Shown here: positions 35,554-45,924 of the stretch, piece after piece
Position numbering within the stretch: the first letter of the stretch is position 1
How the letters are laid out: each line of letters begins with the position of its first letter
Assembly: GCA_030704615.1 (NCBI GenBank)
Contig: CM060733.1
Span: forward strand, 69,192,001 to 69,256,000
Source: Takakia lepidozioides
Lineage: Eukaryota; Streptophyta; Takakiopsida; Takakiales; Takakiaceae
Length of the DNA stretch: 64,000 nucleotides
Direction: 5' to 3'
Made by a program: the position numbers and the translations under genes
The notes under the pieces: model-generated
Databases searched by the model: none
What the model was told of the DNA's origin: nothing
Seen by the model: the letters and a program-made list of their open reading frames with translations, nothing else

Positions 35554-36842
35554 TGATGAGCAAGGAGGTCTGCCGCTTCGTTGCCGACAATACCAGTATG
35601 TCATCAGACTTTGATAAGATACAGGTGACACCACATCCACTCCCAAATAACTTGCTCGACTGGCATCCCAACACTTTCTCTCCCTTTTCAGAACTGACCT
35701 GCATAGCTCTGAACCCAACCCCCATCAGCTGGCATGTCTGTAGAAAACTCTAATTATCCTCTCCCAAGACTCTACCTCGTGTCTGGAGGGTGACCTCACC
35801 GTCATAGAATTGGGAGACGCTCTGGCCAAGATGCACAATGGAAAATCACCAGGTCTAGATGGCATAACTGTGGAATTTTATAGCTTAGTTGGATGGATAT
35901 CTCCGAGGACTTCTGTGCCATGGCAAATCACATTTACTCTCAGCAATGTATGCCCCAATCGATGGCCCAAGGGGCAATTACCTTGTTGTACAAAAAGGGT
36001 GACAGAACAAGTATCTCCAACTATAGACCAATCACGCCTTTGAATGTAGCTTACAAGATTATACCTAAAGCATTAGCCCTACGTTTGCAACCTTTTCTCC
36101 CAACCCTAATGAGACCAAGCCAAATAAGGTTTCATCAAGGCCGTCACATTCTGGATAACTTGCTACTAGCACAAGAGATTCCTGAATTTTCCAGTCATTC
36201 CAATCAAGCCATAGCTATGCTTATTCTAGATTTCGACAAGCCATTTGACAGGGTAGAATGGTCCTTCCTCTTGAGGGCCATCTCCAAAATTGGCCTCCCA
36301 CAATCCTTCTGCAACTAGGTTAAAATCCTCTTGTTCAATTCGACCAACAAGGTCATCGTTAATGGTCAACTCTCTTCTCAATTTCCCTTGCAACGATCTG
36401 TGAGACAAGGCAGTCCCTTATCTCCATTTCTCTTTCTGATAGCGGGGACTCCTTAGGCTCCATGCTACACGACAACACAGATATAGTTGGCCTCCAAGTC
36501 ACTAACTATATAACCCAGCAACCAAAATACCTAAAAGATTCCATGTTTGTGGACAACACGTTTCTTATGCTCCAAGCATCTCCCGCAAACCTTCAAAATG
36601 CGACTGACACTCTTAACAGCTTAGATTGCCAGGCCTCGGGGTTCAAGGTTAACTGGAGTAAAACCTACGCAGTGCTTATAGGGGATTTTACTTACTCTTC
36701 CCTTGGAATCAATCCGGTTTGGGGAACTCACCTGGGCCTAAGGTGGTTGCAGCCTGGTCAAATGACAACCCTCCTGGGTTACATCTTCGGGCTGGGTCTT
36801 ACAGACCAACAGAAGTTTCAGCCAACCCTAGACGGGGGTTGA
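35554..36842 (+). pseudogene. L1-like LINE reverse transcriptase fragment
   Basis: Segments in order: KSPGLDGITVEFY; YKKGDRTSISNYRPITPLNV; FHQGRHILDNLLLAQEI; MLILDFDKPFDRVEW; SVRQGSPLSPFLFLIAG; FVDNTFLML. These are the successive RT blocks of plant L1 LINEs. The catalytic F/YADD is replaced by FVDN, and stops and frameshifts occur near 35900, 36316 and 36440. The upstream endonuclease and the poly(A) tail are missing. It abuts the gypsy gag at about 35550. Confidence 0.8.
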
Positions 36843-36849
36843 AAATCCA

Positions 36850-37313
36850 CATGAGCAGTGAGTAGTGAGCAGATTGCTGAACCACCTCCAAACCTATCTC
36901 TAGGTTCAGGGTAGGTTCGGGTTTAGGGATTCCGACTTTGGATTCAAGAGATTGTAGATGTAATACAAATCCATGACATTGACCTAAATAAATAAATAAA
37001 AAATTAGTGGATAACTACATTAAGTACTTATTACAACGCATATAACCACAGACTTGAAACGCCTCAAAGGGTTAAGGTTCGGCGCCGAACCTGACTTGAC
37101 ATGTGCAAAGCTAAAAAAAATAAAATTGAAATTGAAACGTAAGTGCCCGCACTGTTCGGCGCCGAACAGTGTTGTAGGCTCGGTAGTGGTCCGAACCTTA
37201 CCTGAATGGATTGTAGCTGTGGCCACTGTAGCCACTGAGGACTGGGACGTTTCCAGTAAACAGAATTTCTCAAGTCAGCGGCTGGCAAATCAAGAATAGC
37301 AACATGACATGTG
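36850..37313. other. No gene; short inverted block
   Basis: The sequence GTTCGGCGCCGAAC appears in the two neighbouring forms GGTTCGGCGCCGAACC (37076-37091) and TGTTCGGCGCCGAACA (37153-37168), each a perfect palindrome. Otherwise I see only short unassigned frames. Confidence 0.5.
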
Positions 37314-37965
37314 TCAGATTGAGGGCTGGAGGCAAGGCAAGGCTGCAACCAGACCAGCCTTCAACCTCCATTGGAGGCTCCACAAAGCCTAATTGGAGAG
37401 AGCAATCAGCAGCTGGTACCGTGCTGAGGCAAGACCTGGATATATCAGGATGGGACCAGCCCTCAACTTCCATTGAGAGCCTAATTGGATAGAGCAAACA
37501 ACAGCTGGTACGGTGCGGCGGCAAAGACCACATATATCTGGATGGGACCAGCCTTCAACCTCCATTGGAGGCTCCAGAGAGCCTAATTGGAGAGAGCAAT
37601 CAGCAGCTGGTAGTGTGCGGAGGCAAGGCCTGGATATATCTGGATGGGACCAGCCCTCAACTTCCATTGGAGGCTCCACAGAGCCTAATTGGATAGAGCA
37701 AGGAGCAGCTGATACGGTGCGATGGCAGGTTTAGATGTATCTGGATGGGACCAGCCTTCAACCTTCATTGGAGGCTCCAGAGCAATCAGTAGCTGGTAGT
37801 GTGTGGAGACAAGGCTTGATATATCTGGATGGGACCAGCCCTCAACTTCCATTGGAGGCTCCACAGAGACTAATTGGATAGAGCAAGCTGCAGCAACTGG
37901 TACCGTGCGGAGGCAAGGCCTGGATATATCTGGATGGGACCAACCCTCAAGGCTATCCAAATTCA
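37314..37965. repeat. Minisatellite, about six units of 85-110 bp
   Basis: Units centre on GGATGGGACCAGCCCTCAAC followed by TTCCATTGGAGGCTCCACAG and GAGCCTAATTGGA. They recur near 37345, 37450, 37540, 37645, 37745, 37830 and 37938. Both strands stay open across most of it, giving spurious repeat proteins (STSIGGST-like on plus, EPPMEVEGWSHPD-like on minus). Confidence 0.85.
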
Positions 37966-38730
37966 AGGCATACCACGATTTGTTTCTTGCCTTGAGTTCC
38001 TTGAGTTCTTGTCATCCAATTTTGTTCATTGTGAAAAAAAAATCCTCTCATGGGTGAACGGCTATTGCGCCCATTGAACGGATGTCGTTCAAGCTCATTT
38101 TCTACCCGCATGTGCTTCAATATGTGTGCAACACATGTGCAGAGATTCAACAAGGGGGAAAAAAAAAAAAAAAAAAAAAAAACCATTTGCCTTCCCAACG
38201 ATGCACTCATCCTTGAACCAATTTTGAATCGAATTTAAATGAATTTAAAGTAAATAATTGGATTTAGAATATCTATGATTGCAGATTTTTGCTACATAAT
38301 GATTTTATTTTTGGCTCAATTTTGTTCTATGAATTCAACCCCCACACCACTACATCCATGCAAAAAATTGAACAAAAGAAAATGAGAAAAAAAACAAGTG
38401 TTTTCTTAGCTCACTATTGCAGAACTCTCTATGAAGAGTGCATGAACTTTGGAGTGCAAATAAAGGAAGAGAATATGGATTTGGGTCCAAATGACTTTTG
38501 TTCACTCCCAAATTTTGCACGCACATTGCATATGGTGTCATTACGCATATGGTTGAATAATGGAATTAAAAAAAAATCATGTGCAGGCGAAACGCAGTTT
38601 TCCATCCCTACAACACGTAGATGCGTTCAACATTTGAATGACCCATTGAATGAACTTTGTTCTAGCTCATCTTTGGCAGGAAGCGCTTCAAATCCTCCAC
38701 CAACAGCACGTGATGTTCAACGTGACGCAC
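37966..38730. other. AT-rich spacer, no gene
   Basis: Contains poly(A) runs, the longest at about 38158-38181, and an open frame at 38289-38771 without family resemblance whose end lies in the inverted-repeat arm. The left edge of the giant inverted repeat is at about 38731. Confidence 0.5.
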
Positions 38731-39982
38731 GAGAAGAACTCCGCTTCAGAGGAAGCCATCTTCCTTCCTAGCGTACGTTTGTACCTTGCTATCGCAGATC
38801 TAGTGTAAATCGGTTTACTGCTGTCTCCAGAACACAGTTGAAGAATGAGCAGAGAATATGGCGGAGGAAGCTCAGATAACGACTGTGCATATTATGTTAT
38901 TCTTTCCAGATATGCAGCCGTCCATTTTAATTACTTTTCTTGTGGGCCCAGTGGTCAGAGTATCCCTAGGTGCAGTGTCGGCAAGTGTAAAACCGTTAAC
39001 CAGAACCTCATCAATAAACCCAACAACAAAGCCGACTTCCTGGAAGCATGCCACAGGATCTGAGAATGGGATTGCAGATTAAGTAAATGTATCTTTATAC
39101 TACTACCAATGTTCATGCGCACCTGGAAAGTTCAAAATGTGAAACGAACGTGGGGTTGGTTAACAAGGATGACCGTGTATAATATCCCAAAATTTGTCAT
39201 CAAACTCTCGTTCATTTACATATATTTGTCTAAGACTGTGCGCCAAGATTTCTTGGATTCGCTGTTATTTTTAAATATTGAAACCGTTCTAATAAAGAAC
39301 ACGCCGTTTTTTTTGGGCGACACACGTCAGACATCCATAACTGAATACGAACAGCTGTACACCAATTGCTGGCATGTGCACTAATAAGGGAACAACTATG
39401 TGTAACGGTCACGCGGGAGGGAATCCGATGCTTCTAGAGACACGCAAGAACGCAGGCAATCACGCAAGAAATCGGGAGTCACTGCGTTTTTCTGCTTTTC
39501 GCGCTTAGAGGGAGAGTGGTAGTCAAGCTGGAGAGGGTTCCTTCTAGAATACGAAAGAGAAGAAAGTCTCTTTATTTTACTTCCCTTAGAGAGAGATGCA
39601 GAGCAAGAGAGAAAATGACGAGGCGTCGTTTGTTAGAGAACACAGGGCCAAGGCAGCAGGTGAACGCGGAGACTGATTCACAAGAGCAGACGGAGACTGA
39701 GGCAGCGGCTGTGACACAGTCGGCGATAAGAGTGCGCCAGCCTGTGGAGGCAGAGATGATTCGCAGGGACACTGAAGAAGGTGGAAGCACGCGGATCGCC
39801 GAACCGGGAGAAGGTCAAGAAACCCTAGCGCAGACAGAAATTCCAGCAGATGTGAGAGGGAAGAGGAAAGCTGCAGAAGGGGATCAAATTTCAAAACCTA
39901 AGAAGGTGCCAGTAAGTTTTATCTAACTTACATTTCATTGTTGAAGATATGCGTAGAGATTGAGTGGAATGTCCCAGACAGG

Positions 39983-40482
39983 GATTGTCGCTACCGACAA
40001 TCACAAAGGTGATTTGCTTTCTACTCCTCTGCGAAGGGTTTACAGCACAATGAGTTGGTGACTATCGGTACAGTCATTCACTGGTGTTCAGATCATACAG
40101 TCTGTCTGATTGCCTTTCAAGGAGTCCTTCCTCTTCCCTTCTTTAGCAGGAACTACTGAATTGCAAGCGTCGTTAACGCCATTCGATTCTCCTCATGACA
40201 TTTATGTACCTATGTGTTTGAAGAGAGAGTCTGCACTTACTATCCGCCCTAAACTACACTGAATGTCGTTGCGCCAATCAGTTGCACATGTATGTCATTA
40301 CACAACACCGATCCGGCAGGTCGTTATCTGTTGTGATTGTCGTTAACGCCGTTCGCTATCGCTCTCGCTTTTGTTTTGAATACGGCAATATCAGCTTTGC
40401 TTGTGTAGATTGTGCTGAATTCTTTCACACCATTCATGGTGAGTTTCTTTGAGACAGAGTGATGGTCGTTACCGCCATTCAC
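39983..40482. repeat. Intron 1 palindrome cluster, left arm
   Basis: Degenerate 20-24-bp palindromes lie at about 39983-40002 (arms GATTGTCG / CGACAATC), 40048-40070, 40162-40185, 40258-40282, 40333-40357 and 40459-40482 (GTGATGGTCGT next to TACCGCCATTCAC). All are variants of the motif GTGAATGNCGT-NN-ACGNCATTCAC that is tandemly arrayed in intron 5. They occupy the intron between exons 1 and 2 of the left copy. Confidence 0.7.
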
Positions 40483-42353
40483 TATTTGCAAATCACTCAG
40501 TCAGAACTGAATGGCATCGTGCAGAAAACTGTGAGGTCGAAGCCTACAGGATCAGAGGGGAAAGGATCTGGAGATGGGGACGAGTCCACAAAAAGCTCAG
40601 AGAATACAGATGAAGCAGATGAATCCGAAGTGCACTACCTTGACAAGGTGAAAGAACTCATGTCATTCCAGAAGGTAAACTCTCAGGAGGTTATAAGGGA
40701 CATGCTCGTATCTGGAGGGCGTCTGGACATACCTCTGTGCCGGATGATATCAATGCCTGTTGTGCGTCCACCTCTTTCCCATGACATAACAAAATTGGAG
40801 AGTGATTTTGTGCATGGATATAGACTTGGTGCACAAGTTTTTTATGTGTCACTGACGGATATAAATGGGAAAAGCACATTAGTGTCTCCAGAGATCAGTG
40901 ATAACTGGGATGAGTGCTGGAAAGATGCCAATGAGGAGTTCGAGCTGGGCCTCATGATGGGAAAGAACACCCAGCAATTCTGCAACCACATGTTCTACGT
41001 CTGGGACGGCAACCACCGATTGCTGGCATGGATGGGATACATTCAGAAACACCATTCGAAAGACAAAGACAAGCATGTTGCTGTGGAGGCAATGGTTTTG
41101 GATCCTGGAAACGACATCGCTAGGCTTCTTACAGCTATGCACGACGTGAACAAGTAAGTCATCCAGGAGATTTCATTCCCTCTGTAGTGTCTTATTAATT
41201 CTCAAAAAACAGTGTTAAGGAATGCAATGTTTCCAATGTTTTTGCAGATCGACAGAGAAATCGCATGTGACAACAAGCTTGGTTCACACACTATTCCGAA
41301 TTCAGAGGATTGGTCTGATGAAGCTGGATGATTTTCGGACAGTACTACCACCCAATATCATCAAGAAGTGCGAAACAGGAAGAGCTGCAGGCACTTGGTA
41401 TTCTTTGACACGAGAGGCGTTTCTGGAGTACATGTATGCGGTAAGCCCGAGTCTGTACTCTGTTTACTTTTCGAATACATGTTTGTAGTCCCTTCGGAGC
41501 TAATCACTACTTGAATGAATGCAGCATGAACTGGCAGAGGCAGCTGAGAAGGGAAAATCCGAATATTACCGCACTACACCAGAAGAACTAAGGACATCAA
41601 AGGGTGTGGAAGCTGCAATAAAGAAGGAGTTTGAAATGCGAAGAACCAAATTGATGTCAGCCTTCGGAAAGCAGCTTAGAATAGTAGATCCTGGACTTGG
41701 TCCTGAGTTCCTTCAGCAGATCAAAACACACTATGACAAGCATGTGCATCCGGAGATGCAGCAGGAGAAATTGCACCGGCTGGCCATATCGATGGTCGAC
41801 CCACAAACAAAAATAAGGTGGCTGGAGATATGGAACTCAGATCAAACAGTAAAGGACTTGAATCAGTTCCCAAAGAGCACCATACAGCCTGGCACAAAGG
41901 TGGAAGGAATCAGTGATTTGGTGTTTGATAACTGGCTCCACAAGGCTACATTTTGGAGTCAGGTGTGTATTCGAACATGCTGTTTTCTTCTCTTCAAGTA
42001 TGTGATGACTATCTCTTTTGCAATTCTGACAAATATACTATTTGCAGCTCGAAAAGCGCGCCGTCATTGTGCTGGATCAGACTTTGAAGGACCTGAACAT
42101 TTCGATTGTTTCCCCTCCCCAAATGTCATTGGAGGCATACATAAGGAAGTGGAGAGGTCTCACCTGGAGATACTGTTTTTTCCGGGAGTTCTCCAAAGAT
42201 GGTAACATTTTACGGTCCAACGACTTTGACAGTCAGGTTGGAGGAGAGTGGGCCATGATGCGAGTTGTGTACAGATGAATGTCATACTTGAAACTCTACT
42301 GTTTTTTTTGGGAAAAAATGTGGCTTCATATGGATTGCAATCTTAGATCCAGA

Positions 42354-43075
42354 TTGTATGTCGTTGACGACATTCACTTTGTCTGAGTCATTCTTAAGCG
42401 AGTATATGAATTCACCTGGTTAGGATCTAAGGGTGCAATTATATTGTCCCTGATTAGAATTGATAATGTCCTTGAATGGCGTTGACGACATTCACCTACG
42501 GAGTTTTTGAGAGGTCCTCAGAGTTATGTAAATTTTTGTAATGTCCATAGAGGTTACAGTGAGGGTTCCTCACTTCATTTTGCTGAATGTCAATGCAGAT
42601 ATTCAGTTGTTATGCATTGTTTTTGCCTCTTGCGAGGAATCTGGAGGCTTGATAAGCTCTGTTATGAGAAATCCAAAGTGAATGTCGTTGACGACATTCA
42701 CTGCTGTATCTGTATTATTCAACAGCGACAAATTGAATTTACATGGATTGGGAGCTAAGTAATTGGTTTCTTTTTGGTATTTTTGTGAATGGCGTTGACG
42801 CCATTCACATACAGTGATGTTGTGAGGTCCTCAGTGATATGTTCGTTATGAATGTGCATTGAGTTTTCCTGGTGGGTTCCTTACTCGATTTTTTGATTTC
42901 CATCCTGTGATTTTGCTTCATTTAAGTATTAATTTGGCTTCATTAGTGAATGTCGTTGACGACATTCACTTCTATGTCTGTGTCATTCCTAAACGATAAT
43001 TTGCATTCACCTGGATTGGGGTGTATTTACAGTATCATTGAATGGAATGTTCTGAATGGCGTTGACGACATTCAT
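42354..43075. repeat. Intron 5 array of seven 24-bp palindromes, left arm
   Basis: Palindromes at 42354-42377, 42472-42495, 42583-42606, 42678-42701, 42785-42808, 42946-42969 and 43052-43075. The arms are GTGAATGTCGT and ACGACATTCAC around TG. At 42785 the arms read GTGAATGGCGT / ACGCCATTCAC, so a change in one arm is matched in the other. The array is about 2.4 tandem units of roughly 270-325 bp, each with up to three palindromes 95-160 bp apart. Confidence 0.9.
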
Positions 43076-45469
43076 ATCTGGAGCAATAGTGTGGTCCTGA
43101 AAGGTCCTTGGAGCAGTTCTCAGAGCCATTTCAATCTATGTTTTTTTCATTCTGTTCTAGTTGCATCTTACTCACTGAGCGCTTTTGTGGGTTGGGATTT
43201 ATCTCCTTTTTTCAGGTACACGAAATATGTGCTTATGGAAGGAAATCACCTGAGCGGAATTCCCGACTATCTTGACATGTGGTCGGACCCTGCCCATCTG
43301 AGCACACGACCTTTCAAGAACAGCATATGAAATACTTGAACAATAACGCTGAGATGCTGGCGCCTTTGACTGACGAAGAGTATCAACGAAACATAGCAAC
43401 GTTGGCTGCCAAGGAGCCTGATGCTCAGGGAACGCCGCAGAAGGGAAAGAAGGCGGGCCGCAAACCAAAAGACAAGGCTGTTGATGTCATAGCCATCTCA
43501 CCAGCAAAGCCAAAGGACAAAGACAAGTCCAAAGAGAAGGAAAAGGACAAGGGGAAGGAGAATGAAAAGGAGATGGAGAGTGGGCAGGACTTTACTGCTG
43601 GAAGATATACCCGCACTCTTCAGTGCGTGTTCGATGCCAAGCCACACCCTTCCCGTTCTGATTCCGCAGGAGAGATGAAAATTGTTAATGAGGGTTGGCT
43701 TTCGATGATGCAGAGTCGAAAGAGAGGATACACTGGGGTGCCATCCCTACCTGGGACAATATAATCTCATTCCTCAATCTGGTGAGAATTCCAGTTTCTT
43801 TCCTTTTTCTCTGAAAGTTTCGTTGGCAGTATTTCAGTCTCGTTCTTTGAAAACAATCTTGCAATCGTTCTTATAAAAAACATGTCTGTTGCAGGTGAGC
43901 ACAGGTCCCACCTTCGTGTGCGGTGTGCAGAAAACTTATGCGGCCGACATTGTCATTCTCGACATCCCGGATGGCCAGGCTGTGCCAGAAGTTCTTCCAA
44001 AGGGCAAGACACCAGGCTAGAACAAATTCGAGGACAACTACTGGAGTTGGGTGTTCGGGTTCTGCAACAACTTCCTCTCTGATGCAGGGACACTTCTGCT
44101 TTTTCAGTCATGTGACAATGATAGTCGTCGGGCATTGGCATCATACCTCAAGTCTTCAGGGTTTGAAGTTTTGCGCACATGGAATTGTGTGAACAGCCTC
44201 TACCTTGTGAAAGGGGGTTTCCCTGGTCAGCTGGTATGTCGTCTCCCTTCTGCTTGTGCTTTGATCATGAGTTTCAATTTTCTCTGCAGCTCCACTCTAG
44301 TAGAATGTGTTATGATCGACACCGATCATCACCGATTCATGATTTTTTTGTGTCAGAGTTCTGAATAGCCGATGTACACACTTTCACTATAGATTGTGTT
44401 TACCACACTAACCTGCTATCTTTGCCAGACGAGGATGTTCGAGGTGATCTGCCTGCGGAGGATTCGCACCTCAAAGACACCATCCTCCATTCGCAGCTTT
44501 GAGATTTCTGACCAAGGTTGTTTCGTCAACCCCCCCTATGAGCCCCATGTCGATGACATTTTGTACAACTTCATGCAGTCCAGTCAGACTCTGAAGAGAC
44601 CAGATGGCACTCCCTGGAGAGGTGCAAAGGAAAAGTCACCAGCGTTCATGCAAATACTGCTGGAGTCATGCAGCCACCGCTCTGCAAGGGTGGTCGATCT
44701 TTCTGTGTCCACAGGTTCGTTTTTTCCCTTCCGAATTGGTTTCCTTTCAATAGTTTCATCTGCTTAAATCCCCCCCTCCAAACTGTTCATGTTCTCCTGT
44801 CTGGTGCAAGAGCAACTTACCACGCATGCAAGGCAGGCGGAAGAAGCCTTTTTGGCATGGAGGGTGATTCTGACCTCTACAACACAGTGCTCCTCCCCCT
44901 TTTGTCTGGCTCCACTTCAGGCACACAGACTGATCGGATTCAAATTCGAAATGATGACGATCCCGAAGATAAGCAGGTCGATGACGACTTTTCATGTGAG
45001 TAAGTGCTAAACCCTCTTTGGGAGTCATACTCAATTTCTCGATAACATCAAAGTTACAGTAATAACTTTTTTCAGGCTGTCTTTCAGGAAAGGCAGCGGT
45101 GGATCTTCAGGAGATACAGTCATTTCTGGCGAGTCTATTTTCGACAGCCCCCTTTCCAATTTTCTGCTTCCTGTTTATGCCGAGGCAATGGCACTTCACG
45201 CGGCCGAGTCCCTATCCCCTGACTTTTTAGTGGTCAGCCGTAGGTGTATCCAGCGTGGATCCGGTGTTCTAAAATACTTAGACTTAGATGCAGAGGAATC
45301 GGGGATACATTGTACTGACTCTGAGTCAGACTGAACTGTATTCTTTTAATATTCATTTTCATATTATCTGGAAAACGTTGAATCCCCTTCCTCCACCGTA
45401 GTTGTTCCTTTAGAACAAATAATAATCACAGAATCACCTTTCGTTTAAATTGCAATATGTATGAATCCA

Positions 45470-45830
45470 TCTCACAAACCTCCCTGACTCTTCTCATATC
45501 CATTGTGCATTCATCTACACTGTATTCATGCGTGCTCCATTCATGAATTTTTTCCTTTGTACAACATCCATTGTACATTCATCCTCTGTACTCTTTAATC
45601 CACCCCACAAACCTTCCACACTCATTTCATATACGAGGTGCATTCGTCAAAAGATTTGGTCATGCATCTTCCTGTCATGAATTTTTGTCATTGCTCAACA
45701 TCCATTATACATTCATCCATTTTACTCTTATCCATCCCTCATTCATCCATCTACATTCATTTTTCACACTCATCCATCTGTTTATCATCCAACTGTACAT
45801 TCATCCATCCTTTATTCAATGCCTTTTATT
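45470..45830. repeat. CATTCATC-rich degenerate simple repeat, left arm
   Basis: Irregular runs of CATTCATC, CATCCAT and TTCATCCATC follow the left gene copy. The complementary GATGAATG-rich stretch lies at about 53965-54335 in the right arm. It is probably a decayed simple repeat in the 3' flank. Confidence 0.8.
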
Positions 45831-45924
45831 ATGTCGTCCAGCTTGTTTCCGCGGTAAAGGGTGCCAATCCGCGGGAATACACTCCACTTCTTTCTGGGCG
45901 CGTGCTGACGCGCCTTCACGTGTG

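Larger units (their letters stand above)
39615..45334 (+). pseudogene. ParB-like / amino-methyltransferase-like gene, left copy (10 exons, broken)
   Basis: Exons: 39615-39911, 40525-41153, 41248-41440, 41525-41962, 42048-42274, 43216-43781, 43895-44233, 44429-44714, 44811-44999, 45076-45334; about 1,140 codons. Exon 1 is a low-complexity basic/acidic tail. Exon 2 has VWDGNHRLLAWM followed by VAVEAMVL, resembling the DGNHR core of the ParB/sulfiredoxin fold. Exon 6 ends in a Lys-rich linker. Exon 7 has ADIVILDIPDG at the DPPY position, exon 8 has VNPPYEPH and VVDLSVSTG, and exon 9 has GATYHACKAGGRSLFGMEGD. That is motif IV before motif I, the order of beta-class N4/N6 amino-methyltransferases, but the residues are degenerate. 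Lesions: the intron 5 donor is AT instead of GT (42275), there is an 85-bp deletion at 43290/43291, and TGG has become TAG at 44018-44020. The reading frame near 43735 also changes in both arms. The enzymatic activity is unproven. Confidence 0.6.

Noticed and set aside
37389-37734. Repeat proteins on both strands (EPPMEVEGWSHPD and STSIGGST types)
   Set aside because: Both strands are open because the minisatellite period keeps frame in most units; no start or family support.
38289-38771. 160-codon plus-strand frame before the left arm
   Set aside because: It crosses the inverted-repeat boundary and is antisense to the transposase start in the arm; no homology seen.
42354-43075. Regularly spaced palindromic repeats as a CRISPR array
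   Set aside because: The spacing is about 100-160 bp, the intervening sequence is itself repeated, and the host is eukaryotic with introns. No cas genes are present.
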